From: an uncultured bacterium
GTDB lineage: Bacteria; Armatimonadota; JACIXR01
Length of the DNA: 37,708 nucleotides
NCBI GenBank assembly: GCA_938041455.1
Contig: CALITO010000035.1
Span: forward strand, 1 to 37,708
Direction of reading: 5' to 3'
The notes below the pieces were generated by a model, which saw nothing but the letters and a program-made list of their open reading frames with translations, was not told where the DNA came from and ran no database searches. Numbering within the stretch: position 1 is the stretch's first letter; every line of letters begins with the position of its first letter. The translations under genes and the position numbers were made by a program. Of the stretch, positions 25,588 to 33,081 are shown one piece after another.

Positions 25588-26436
25588 TACCTTTGCCATA
25601 ACCTCCAGAGGCGCCTTCTTACCCGTCCATATCTCAAAGGAAAAAGCCCCCTGATACAAGAGCATCTTCCAACCCTCAACTACCCTTGCCCCCCTTTCCC
25701 TTGCTAAGCGGAGAAGGGGGGTCTCCCGAGGATTATATACCAAATCCATAACTATAAGGTGCTCCCCCAATGCTCCCTCCACACCCTCTATAACCTCGCC
25801 CTTCATACCCAAGGGGGTAGCGTTAACCAATATATCAGCCTCGCTCAGCGCCTTTCTCAAATTGGAAGCATTGAATTCACCAGCACTTACATCGCCCAAT
25901 TCCTTATACCTCTGCATCAGTTCCTTCGCCTTGCCCTCCGTCCTATTCAGTATTATGCAACTTGCTCCATCGGAAACAAGGGCGTAAACGACCGCCTTAC
26001 CCGCTCCCCCCGCCCCCAGGACAACCGCTCTCTTCCCCCTTACCTCCTCCCCTAAAGCCCTCCTAAACCCCTCCACATCCGTGTTATAGCCCAGCAATTT
26101 ATCATCCACATTGTGTATGGTGTTCACCGCTCCTACCATCTCCGCTTCCTCGCTTAACTCGTCCAATAGCCTCGCTACTCTCTCCTTGTGAGGGATGGTC
26201 ACATTCAAACCCACTATTCCCAAACCCCTCACCCCTTCTATTGCCCATTCCAACTTAGAAGGCTCGACTTCCCAGGCGAGATATACATAGTTCAAGCCCA
26301 GATGAGCGAAGGCACTGTTATGCATTTGGGGGGAAAGGGAATGAGCAACAGGATAACCTATCACCCCCACTATTTTCGTGGTGGCATCTATTGACCTCGT
26401 CCTCAAATCTGTATCCATCGCTCTTTTCATCTTCAT
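25561..26436 (-). CDS. aroE: Shikimate dehydrogenase
   Basis: Reduces 3-dehydroshikimate to shikimate with NADPH in aromatic amino acid synthesis. The 291 residues include GYPVAHSLSPQMHN (shikimate site), NVTIPHKE (catalytic Lys84), GYNTDVEGF (Asp120) and the Rossmann loop GAGGAG (141-146). The N-terminus is about 15 residues longer than usual, and codons 3 and 7 offer later ATG starts. Its ATG overlaps the stop of the upstream HAD gene (ATGA). Confidence 0.95.
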   Translation of the reverse strand: MKMKRAMDTDLRTRSIDATTKIVGVIGYPVAHSLSPQMHNSAFAHLGLNYVYLAWEVEPSKLEWAIEGVRGLGIVGLNVTIPHKERVARLLDELSEEAEMVGAVNTIHNVDDKLLGYNTDVEGFRRALGEEVRGKRAVVLGAGGAGKAVVYALVSDGASCIILNRTEGKAKELMQRYKELGDVSAGEFNASNLRKALSEADILVNATPLGMKGEVIEGVEGALGEHLIVMDLVYNPRETPLLRLARERGARVVEGWKMLLYQGAFSFEIWTGKKAPLEVMAKVLQKKLYGI

Positions 26437-26969
26437 TTATTTTGACGAAGGAAACCCCTTTTTAGTTCCCTCCCAGCCAGAAGGCGCAGAAGGAAGCGCT
26501 CCAAATGCCTGAAAATCTTTGTTGCCGTGCCCTCCCCTCCCCTTAAAGGTTCCACCAGAATTGTCCACATCCCCATTCTGTTACCTCCCCATATGTCTGT
26601 CAAGAGCCTGTCACCAATCATCACGCTCTCCTCAGGTTCCACTCCCATAAAATCTAAAGCCTTCCTTAGTCCCCCCTTCCTCGGTTTGAAACTTCCCCTT
26701 ACATAATCTATCCCGGTTTCCCTGCTTATCTTCCCCAACCTTCTTATTCTTAGCGTATTGGAGAATATACACAATTTAAACCCCTTCTCCTTCGCCTCCT
26801 CTATCCAAGCTTTCACATCGGGAGGCACCTCACTCTTTGTGCCAGGCACTATTGTATTGTCCAAATCCAAAACCATTCCCTTTACTCCCAGGGATTTCAG
26901 CATATCAAGGTCGATTTCCTTAAGAGAAGAAAGATGCCAGTGGGGAATTATTCCCTTGCCCCTCGCCAA
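26433..26969 (-). CDS. YqeG-family HAD-IIIA phosphatase
   Basis: The 178 residues have the HAD motifs: VLDLDNT (Asp35, Asp37), then IFSNT, then KPRKGGL and VMIGDRLLTDIWGGNR. The family includes Bacillus YqeG, whose substrate is unsettled; relatives act on phosphatidylglycerolphosphate in yeast and plants. It overlaps mltG by 22 bp upstream and aroE by 4 bp downstream, so the three are translated as one unit. Confidence 0.9.
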   Translation of the reverse strand: MARGKGIIPHWHLSSLKEIDLDMLKSLGVKGMVLDLDNTIVPGTKSEVPPDVKAWIEEAKEKGFKLCIFSNTLRIRRLGKISRETGIDYVRGSFKPRKGGLRKALDFMGVEPEESVMIGDRLLTDIWGGNRMGMWTILVEPLRGGEGTATKIFRHLERFLLRLLAGRELKRGFLRQNK

Positions 26970-27958
26970 AGTTCTCTCGCCTTTTCTATTGCTCTAAGAT
27001 GCTCCCCGTAAGTCCGGGAGAATATATGGTAACCATCGGGGCAGGCTACATAATAGAGGAACGAAGTTCGCTCAGGGAGTAGGGCTGCCCTTATCGAGGC
27101 TAACCCAGGATTGCAAATTGGGGTAGGTGGTAGGCCCTTCACTCTGTAAGTATTATAAGGGGATTCTATGGTAAGGTCCCCGTAGGTTATCCTCTCCTTA
27201 TGCTGGGGTAAAATGTATTGGACGGTAGCATCGCATTCCAAATTCATCCCCCTTTCCAATCTATTGAGCAGAACCCCCGCTATAAGCCTCCTCTCCTCCT
27301 CATGCTTCGCCTCCCACTCCACTAAGGAAGCGAGTTTCAGTGTATCATAAAAGGGTAAGAAACCCTTTCCCCTCACCTCTTCCAAAACCTTATGGCGGAA
27401 ATTTTCCAGCATAGTTCGCAAAATCCTTTCCCTATCTATCCCTTTGGGAAAGATGTATGTATCCGGGAAGAGGAAACCCTCCAGATTTCCTGAGGGAGCC
27501 CCAACTATCATCCTCAGGCCGATGGGTGCGTTAGTAGCTAAGGAAATGAACTCCTCTGCCCTAACCAAACCGGTTTCCTCTAGTCTCTTCCCTATATCCT
27601 TTATGGTGAACCCCTCGGGTATAGTTACTCGCACCTTTATGCTTTTCCCCTCGGCGAGGATATTCAAGATTTTCAAAGGCGAGAAGGAGGGAGAAAGCTC
27701 ATACCAACCCGCTTGGAGTTTCTTCCCTTTGCCCGTGAGAATAGCAAGGAAGAGGAAGGTAATCCTGCTCCTTATCACACCCTCCTTCTTTAAATCCGTT
27801 GCGATCGAGGAGAGAGATGTTCCCTCCTTTATTTCTATCTCCTTGGTTATGTGCTTCCCCGCTGGGAGCAGGGAGAAGGTGAGAAAGGAGAGGAGGAAAC
27901 CAAGAAGGCTGAGCGCTACTATCAGATTGGTTTGTTTTGTCAGGGATTTTCTTAACAT
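26948..27958 (-). CDS. mltG: Endolytic murein transglycosylase
   Basis: Cleaves nascent peptidoglycan glycan strands at the inner membrane. The 336 residues have one N-terminal membrane anchor (about 12-32), a LysM-like region (EIKEGTSLSSIATDL) and the YceG catalytic domain, with EGFLFPDTYIFPKG and the catalytic Glu in ASLVEWEAKHEEER (Glu214). The GLPPTPICNPG motif is typical. No ribosome site precedes the ATG at 27958; a well-spaced promoter ends eight bases upstream, which suggests a leaderless message. It starts the mltG, yqeG-like, aroE operon. Confidence 0.94.
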   Translation of the reverse strand: MLRKSLTKQTNLIVALSLLGFLLSFLTFSLLPAGKHITKEIEIKEGTSLSSIATDLKKEGVIRSRITFLFLAILTGKGKKLQAGWYELSPSFSPLKILNILAEGKSIKVRVTIPEGFTIKDIGKRLEETGLVRAEEFISLATNAPIGLRMIVGAPSGNLEGFLFPDTYIFPKGIDRERILRTMLENFRHKVLEEVRGKGFLPFYDTLKLASLVEWEAKHEEERRLIAGVLLNRLERGMNLECDATVQYILPQHKERITYGDLTIESPYNTYRVKGLPPTPICNPGLASIRAALLPERTSFLYYVACPDGYHIFSRTYGEHLRAIEKARELWRGARE

Positions 27959-27966
27959 TTAAGATA

Positions 27967-27995
27967 ATTCTAATCCCTGAGATGTGGGGGGTAAA
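27967..27995 (-). promoter_or_regulatory. Promoter of mltG, possibly leaderless
   Basis: On the minus strand TTTACC (27995-27990) and TAGAAT (27972-27967) are 17 bp apart. The expected transcript start falls at about 27959-27960, one or two bases from the mltG ATG. Confidence 0.5.
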
Positions 27996-28000
27996 CATTT

Positions 28001-28021
28001 AAAAATTGATAAGTGTTTATC
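28001..28021 (-). terminator. Weak terminator-like hairpin after the TauE/SafE gene
   Basis: On the minus strand GATAA (28021-28017) pairs with TTATC (28012-28008) around a 4-nt loop and is followed by an AATTTTT tract. The stem is only 5 bp, so the call is tentative. Confidence 0.3.
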
Positions 28022-28077
28022 CTACACTAAGACGAGCTCTTATTCTATGTTAGGTGTTTTTGCCCTCGAACTCCCTC

Positions 28078-28983
28078 TCACCAAATCCTTATGCCGAAAT
28101 AGCCCAGTATAAACTTCAGGGAGACATAGAGGAAGTAGAGACCGAAAATGAATTTCAATGTAGAGGGTTTAAATCGCTTTATAATAGCAGCGCCAACCTG
28201 CGCACCGGCTATCGTGCCAAAAGCTAAGATCAACCCAGCGCCTAAACTTACGAATCCTTGCACAAGTTTGATAATCGATCCAATAGCAGCTGGGGGCATA
28301 ATACTCCCCAAGGAGGTTCCCATTGTGAGGTAAACCGGCACATTAAATAAGTAAATCAGACCTGGCACAAGAGCATAGCCTCCACCCAAGCCAACTAAAC
28401 CCACTAAAATCCCGATGATAAAACCGAAAAAGCTCAGCCCCCATTTTGGACGACGAATAGTAACTTCTTCTCGTTGAGTTTTTTTGCCTGGTAGAAGTCC
28501 TTCCCAAACCATTCGAACAGCAGGCCAGAGGAAAATCACACCAAGAATAAATCCAAGTAATGAAACATGCTTAGCGAGTATCAGGAAAAGCCATGAACCA
28601 AAGAGTACCCCAATAACCCCGAAACCGCCAACCCAAAGCACAGTTTCTTTATCTAAATTTCTACGGATTAAATGACCATAACCTCCGGAAGCAGAACCAA
28701 AAGTAGCCGCTAATAATGTAGTGGATATTGCGTTTGGAGCGGAATATCCCATCCAAAAATGAAGTATGGGTAGCATTATAGCACATCCACCAGTTCCGAT
28801 TATCCCACCAAGCAAGCCGGCTGAAAAACCAACGATTAATAACAGAACCCCCTTAGGTAGAGTTATAGTGGGCATACCTTCTTTTATTGCCTTGCCCGAG
28901 ACAAAAGCCCACACCGCTAACACCGCCACAATAAGCAGGAAAACCGCTACTGGTATTTGACTACGCAACTGAGTAGTTTTCAT
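28078..28983 (-). CDS. TauE/SafE-family (TSUP) membrane permease
   Basis: The 301-residue integral membrane protein has about eight or nine hydrophobic segments. The two-fold internal repeat of the TSUP family is visible: GLLGGIIGTGGCAIMLP (57-72) matches GILVGLVGLGGGYALVP (191-207). Members move sulfite, sulfonates or other small sulfur or organic anions; the substrate here is unknown. The gene is flanked by AT-rich spacers, is not coupled to its neighbours and shows less of the purine-rich coding strand of nearby genes, so lateral acquisition is possible. A strong promoter with Fur-like and PerR-like boxes precedes it, pointing to control by metal or peroxide. It occupies the place where pheT usually follows pheS. 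Confidence 0.88.
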   Translation of the reverse strand: MKTTQLRSQIPVAVFLLIVAVLAVWAFVSGKAIKEGMPTITLPKGVLLLIVGFSAGLLGGIIGTGGCAIMLPILHFWMGYSAPNAISTTLLAATFGSASGGYGHLIRRNLDKETVLWVGGFGVIGVLFGSWLFLILAKHVSLLGFILGVIFLWPAVRMVWEGLLPGKKTQREEVTIRRPKWGLSFFGFIIGILVGLVGLGGGYALVPGLIYLFNVPVYLTMGTSLGSIMPPAAIGSIIKLVQGFVSLGAGLILAFGTIAGAQVGAAIIKRFKPSTLKFIFGLYFLYVSLKFILGYFGIRIW

Positions 28984-28996
28984 TTTGCCCTCGTTT

Positions 28997-29015
28997 GAAA
29001 ATGATAATCATAACC
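28997..29015. promoter_or_regulatory. Fur-like 19-bp operator
   Basis: GAAAATGATAATCATAACC matches the Fur box consensus GATAATGATAATCATTATC at 16 of 19 positions. It lies between the -10 box and the start codon of the permease gene, a placement expected for repression. Confidence 0.6.
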
Positions 29016-29018
29016 ATT

Positions 29019-29033
29019 TAATAATAATTATAA
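29019..29033. promoter_or_regulatory. PerR-like 7-1-7 operator overlapping the -10
   Basis: On the minus strand TTATAATTATTATTA matches the PerR box TTATAATnATTATAA at all but one fixed position. It contains the -10 of the permease promoter. AT-richness makes a chance match more likely than for the adjacent Fur-like site. Confidence 0.4.
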
Positions 29034-29054
29034 CTACCTCACCCCTTCTGTCAA
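29027..29054 (-). promoter_or_regulatory. Promoter of the TauE/SafE permease gene
   Basis: On the minus strand a perfect TTGACA (29054-29049) and a perfect TATAAT (29032-29027) are 16 bp apart. It is one of the strongest promoter matches in the window. Confidence 0.75.
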
Positions 29055-29136
29055 CATTTTTGAAAATAAATTTTTGGTTCTGTTGAATAAAGGGAGTATG
29101 TTCTTCCTTCTTATTCGCTAGGGCCGACTATCTCGC

Positions 29137-30168
29137 TTAAAACTGCTTAAGGAAGCGGAGGTCGTTTTCCAAGAAGAGGCGGATGTCGTTTATGCCGAAT
29201 TTGAGCATTGCTATACGCTCTACTCCCATTCCGAAAGCAAAACCTTGCCATTCGGAGGGGTCGTAGCCAACATTGCGGAGAACCTGGGGATGCACCATTC
29301 CGCAGCCGAGGATCTCCAACCACCCCGTATAGGAGCAGACTCTACAACCTTTCCCCCCACAGATTATGCAGGAGATGGAGGCGTCGGCGGATGGTTCTGT
29401 GAAGGGAAAATAGTCTGGGCGGAAACGCATTCTCACATCCTTGCCGAACATCCGCTCAGAAAAGAGGGTAAGCACACCCTTCAAATCCGAAAAAGTGATG
29501 CCTTTATCCACCATCAATCCCTCAACCTGATGAAAGGTGTGAGAATGGGTGGCGTCTACTTGGTCTCTCCTGAAGACCCTGCCAGGGGCAATAATCCTAA
29601 TTGGCGGTTTCCTTGATTCCATTACCCTTATCTGAACTGCCGATGTTTCCGTGCGGAGAAGAATGTCATCGGTTATATAGAAGGAATCATGCTCATCCCG
29701 CACGGGATGCTCAGGGGGGATATTGAGAGCTATGAAGTTGTGATATTCCGTTTCTATCTCCGGACCTTCAACTACCTCAAAACCCAGCCCGATGAATATC
29801 TCCTTTATCCGGTCTATAACTTGGGTAAGTGGATGTTTTCTTCCCAGAGAAGGGCGGATACCTGGCAGAGTAACATCCACTCTTTCCTTTTCTCGAGAAA
29901 GAGCCCGGAGTAAAGAGCGACGGGTAGCCAAAGCTTGGGAAATTTTTTCCTGCGCTTCGTTGAGGAGCCTGCCTATTAGGGGGCGTTGAGCGGGTGGTAA
30001 GTGGGGAAGTTCTTTTCTAATCTGGGTGAGCTTCCCTTTTTTGCCGAGGAAGCTCACCCTTATTTTCTCTATTTCCTCCTCGTTTTTCGCTGAGGCGAGG
30101 AGCTCCTCAGCCTCATTTTGTAGTTGTCTTATATCCTCTCCTATATCCTTTAATCTCTCCATCCTCAA
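29137..30168 (-). CDS. pheS: Phenylalanyl-tRNA synthetase alpha subunit
   Basis: The catalytic subunit of the (alpha-beta)2 class II synthetase that charges tRNA-Phe. The 343 residues have the N-terminal coiled-coil arm (about 1-90), motif 2 (ATHSHTFHQVEGLMV) and motif 3 (FAFGMGVERIAMLKFG). CGGKGCRVCSYTGWLEI is a known variant in some lineages. It overlaps rplT by 4 bp. The beta-subunit gene pheT normally follows but is not in this window. Confidence 0.96.
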   Translation of the reverse strand: MRMERLKDIGEDIRQLQNEAEELLASAKNEEEIEKIRVSFLGKKGKLTQIRKELPHLPPAQRPLIGRLLNEAQEKISQALATRRSLLRALSREKERVDVTLPGIRPSLGRKHPLTQVIDRIKEIFIGLGFEVVEGPEIETEYHNFIALNIPPEHPVRDEHDSFYITDDILLRTETSAVQIRVMESRKPPIRIIAPGRVFRRDQVDATHSHTFHQVEGLMVDKGITFSDLKGVLTLFSERMFGKDVRMRFRPDYFPFTEPSADASISCIICGGKGCRVCSYTGWLEILGCGMVHPQVLRNVGYDPSEWQGFAFGMGVERIAMLKFGINDIRLFLENDLRFLKQF

Positions 30169-30527
30169 GCGGGGGAGAGCGCGGATTTGGCTTTTTCCAC
30201 TAAGGAGCGGAACACCTCGGGCTCGCCAACCGCCATATCAGCAAGGAGCTTCCTGTTCAACTTTATACCCAGTTTTGTAAGGGCTCTTATGAAGGAGGAG
30301 TAAGAAATCCCCTCCGCTCGGCAAGCGGCGTTTAGCCTCACTATCCACAACCTGCGGAAATCCCTCTTCTTTTCCCTTCTATGTCTATAGGAATGATAGA
30401 GGGCGTGAAGGACAGCTTCGTTAGCGTGAATGAAGCGTTTGCCCCTTCCTCCGCGAAAGCCTTCCGCCATCTTCAATATCTTCTTATGTCTCCTTCTATT
30501 TACTACTCCGCCTTTGACCCTCGGCAT
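30165..30527 (-). CDS. rplT: 50S ribosomal protein L20
   Basis: An early-assembly 23S rRNA-binding protein of 120 residues, the usual length. It has MPRVKGGVVNRRRHKKILK at the start, the ANEAVLHALYHSYRHRREKKRDFR helix region and the SYSSFIRALTKLGI and LNRKLLADMAV segments. In other bacteria L20 represses its own operon through the mRNA. It lies 14 bp after rpmI. Confidence 0.97.
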   Translation of the reverse strand: MPRVKGGVVNRRRHKKILKMAEGFRGGRGKRFIHANEAVLHALYHSYRHRREKKRDFRRLWIVRLNAACRAEGISYSSFIRALTKLGIKLNRKLLADMAVGEPEVFRSLVEKAKSALSPA

Positions 30528-30541
30528 TTCCTAAACCTCCT

Positions 30542-30739
30542 TCAGAGATATGGTGTAAGCCTTCTTATTCTTTTCTCCACTGCTTTATCAACCACAGCCT
30601 CGCGGCGAAGACGCCTAACCCGCGCTTCGCTTTTCTTTTTCATAAGATGGTTGAGGCGGGTATGTCCTCTTAAAATTTTGCCCTTGCCTGTTATCTTAAA
30701 CCTACTCGCTGCGGACTTCCTCGTCTTCAGCTTCGGCAT
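30542..30739 (-). CDS. rpmI: 50S ribosomal protein L35
   Basis: A small, very basic ribosomal protein of 65 residues. It starts MPKLKTRKSAASRFKITG and has HLMKKKSEARVRRLR in the middle, matching L35 along its length. It lies between infC and rplT, the conserved order in most bacteria. Confidence 0.97.
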   Translation of the reverse strand: MPKLKTRKSAASRFKITGKGKILRGHTRLNHLMKKKSEARVRRLRREAVVDKAVEKRIRRLTPYL

Positions 30740-30754
30740 TTTTAAACCTCCTTT

Positions 30755-31270
30755 TTACTTGCGTTTTGGCATAAGGAGGAGACTCATCCTCCTGTCTTCC
30801 ATTTTTATATCTCTTTCCACAACAGCGTATTCCTTTAAAGCTTCCTTTATCTTGTTGAGTAATTCCACGCCCCTATCAGCGAAGCTGACCTCCCTTCCCC
30901 TAAAGACCACCACCACCCGCACTTTATGCCTTCCTTCTAAGAACTCCCTTATCTTCCTCAATTTCACGAGATAATCGTGGTTATCTATAAAAAGCCTAAA
31001 CCTTATTTCTTTGACCTCCTGAGTCTTCTGTTTCTTCCCCTCCTCCCTTCGCTTTTTCTCCTGTTCATATTTAAATTTTGAATAATCCAGTATCCGACAC
31101 ACAGGTGGGTTTGCTTGGGGAGCCACCTCTACTAAATCTAATCCCTTTTCCCTCGCTATCCTTTGAGCCTTTTGAATGGGCACTATTCCTATCTGCGTGC
31201 CATTCTCGTCTATTAATCTTACCTCCCGCGCCCTTATTTCCTCATTCAGGCGCCAGCGTTGTTCACTTAT
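30755..31270 (-). CDS. infC: Translation initiation factor IF-3, apparently starting at AUA
   Basis: Keeps ribosomal subunits apart and checks the start codon. From a GTG at 31183 the protein would be 142 residues and lack the conserved N-terminal strand. Reading upstream in frame gives LNEEIRAREVRLIDENGTQ, the typical IF-3 start, but no ATG, GTG or TTG occurs back to an in-frame TGA at 31307-31309. The ATA at 31270-31268, eleven bases after GGAGG, would give a normal 171-residue protein starting (M)SEQRWRLNEEIRA. A CTG at 31249 is an alternative but has no ribosome site. E. coli infC starts at AUU and is thereby autoregulated; an AUA start here would fit the same logic. The C-terminal domain (VVVFRGREVSFADRG) is intact. 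Confidence 0.9.
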   Translation of the reverse strand: MSEQRWRLNEEIRAREVRLIDENGTQIGIVPIQKAQRIAREKGLDLVEVAPQANPPVCRILDYSKFKYEQEKKRREEGKKQKTQEVKEIRFRLFIDNHDYLVKLRKIREFLEGRHKVRVVVVFRGREVSFADRGVELLNKIKEALKEYAVVERDIKMEDRRMSLLLMPKRK

Positions 31271-31311
31271 GTGAGCATCGCCCTCCTTCCATTGATGATG
31301 ATAATATCAAT

Positions 31312-33081
31312 TTATCCCTCCTTCGTCAAGTGAAGGATAAAATCCTCTATTTTCATCGGGGGCAAATTCTCGCCACCCCTTTTACGAGGAGAAACAGTCC
31401 CACTTGCCTCCTCCCTGTCTCCAACCACCAGGACATAGGGCACCTTCATCAATTGGGCTTCCCTTATCCTATAATTGAGGGTCTCGTTGCGAGAATCTAC
31501 CTCTGCTCTAAAGCCCGCCCTCTCTATATGCTCCATCACCCTCTTAGCATAAGGGGTATGCCTTTCCGCTACGGGCAAGAGCAAGACCTGGGTGGGAGCA
31601 AGCCAAAAGGGAAGGGCACCAGCGTGATGCTCTATCAAAGTGCCCATAAACCTTTCCAGGCTACCCAATACTGCTCTGTGAATCATAACCGCCTTGTGTT
31701 CCTTCCCATCCGCTCCTATATAGGTTATGTTGAAGCGCTCGGGCAAGTTGAAATCCACTTGGATGGTCGGTCCCTGCCAGAGCCTTCCCAGGGAGTCCCT
31801 TAGGCTTATGTCTATCTTTGGCCCGTAAAAAACGCCTCCCCCTTCATCTACCTCATAATCTATCCCCCTCTCCTCAAGAACCTCCCTCAGTATCCCCTCC
31901 GCCATCTCCCACCGCTCAAGCGTGCCGGCGAACTTCTCCGGACGGGTGCTCAACTTATGCACATACTCCCCAAAGCCGAATTCCCCCATCATAAAATGAG
32001 CAAGTTCCAAGACCTTCTCTATCTCTTCCTTCAGCCCCTCGGGAGTGCAGAAGATGTGGGCATCGTCCTGAGTGAAACCCCTGACCCTTAGCAAACCATG
32101 AAGCACCCCCGAACGCTCATAGCGATAAACTGTCCCCAACTCGGCATATCTTAAGGGAAGCTCCCTATAACTGCGTTGCTTGTTCTTATAGATGAGGATA
32201 TGGAAAGGACAATTCATAGGTTTAAGGATATACTTAACTTCCCCAAATTGCATAGGAGGATACATATTCTCCTTATACATCTCAAGGTGTCCCGAGATAC
32301 GCCATAGCTCAGCCCGGGCGATATGGGGGGTGTAAACGAGCTGGTAGCCTCTCTTTAAATGCTCCTCTTTCCAGAAGTCCTCTATCAATTTTCGCACAAC
32401 CGCACCCTTTGGATGCCAGAAGACGAGCCCCGCCCCCGCCTCCTCTTCTATACTGAATAGTTCCAGCGTCTTACCCAAAGTTCTGTGGTCCCTCTTCTCT
32501 GCCTCCTCCAAAAAGTGAAGATAGGCGGATAACTCCTCCTCATTGGGAAATGAAGTCCCTTTTATCCTTTGAAGTGAGGGATTGCCCTCCTCTCCCCTCC
32601 AGTAGGCACTGGATATGGATAAAAGTTTGAACCCTTGGGGATTGATTAAGGATGTATTAGCCAAGTGGGGACCCCTGCAAAGGTCCAGGAAATCACCCTG
32701 CTGATATATCGTTACTTTTTCATCCTCTATTTCCTCCAATAACTCCAACTTCAGAATTTCTCCCCTCTCCTCAAAAAGTCGCCTTGCTTCTTCCTTGCTT
32801 ATCTCCCTTCGCTGGATGGGAATATTCTCCCCCACTATCTTCTTCATCTCTTCCTCTATCCTTTCTAAGTCCTCCTCCCTGAAGGGGGTATCTTTGAGGA
32901 AGTCGTAGAAGAAGCCGTCCTCAGTTGCTGGTCCCACGCCCAACTTGGCATAGGGGAAAATTCTCTTGACCGCATGAGCTAAAAGATGGGCGGTGGAGTG
33001 ACGATATACCTCCCTCCCCTCAGCATCTTCAAAGGAGAGTTCCCTTATTGAACCATCGGACATAGGAACAGGGAATTTCAA
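31312..33081 (-). CDS. thrS: Threonyl-tRNA synthetase without TGS domain
   Basis: Charges tRNA-Thr. The 589 residues start almost directly at the editing domain: HSTAHLLAHAV has the editing histidines His28 and His32, and DLCRGPHL completes that site. The N-terminal TGS domain found in the usual 640-residue form is missing. The class II catalytic core has KPMNCPFHIL (zinc Cys), QDDAHIFC and MIHRAVLGSLERF (zinc histidines), followed by the anticodon-binding domain (QVLLLPV to the end). Its ATG overlaps the URO-D gene's stop (4 bp). infC follows 41 bp downstream. Confidence 0.96.
   Translation of the reverse strand: MKFPVPMSDGSIRELSFEDAEGREVYRHSTAHLLAHAVKRIFPYAKLGVGPATEDGFFYDFLKDTPFREEDLERIEEEMKKIVGENIPIQRREISKEEARRLFEERGEILKLELLEEIEDEKVTIYQQGDFLDLCRGPHLANTSLINPQGFKLLSISSAYWRGEEGNPSLQRIKGTSFPNEEELSAYLHFLEEAEKRDHRTLGKTLELFSIEEEAGAGLVFWHPKGAVVRKLIEDFWKEEHLKRGYQLVYTPHIARAELWRISGHLEMYKENMYPPMQFGEVKYILKPMNCPFHILIYKNKQRSYRELPLRYAELGTVYRYERSGVLHGLLRVRGFTQDDAHIFCTPEGLKEEIEKVLELAHFMMGEFGFGEYVHKLSTRPEKFAGTLERWEMAEGILREVLEERGIDYEVDEGGGVFYGPKIDISLRDSLGRLWQGPTIQVDFNLPERFNITYIGADGKEHKAVMIHRAVLGSLERFMGTLIEHHAGALPFWLAPTQVLLLPVAERHTPYAKRVMEHIERAGFRAEVDSRNETLNYRIREAQLMKVPYVLVVGDREEASGTVSPRKRGGENLPPMKIEDFILHLTKEG

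Noticed and set aside
28148-28983. Permease island as part of an insertion sequence or integron
   Set aside because: No flanking inverted or direct repeats and no transposase or integrase were seen; only base composition and context suggest transfer.
30740-31310. L20-type autoregulatory leader before infC
   Set aside because: Only 41 bases separate thrS from the proposed infC start, too little for the known leader structures.
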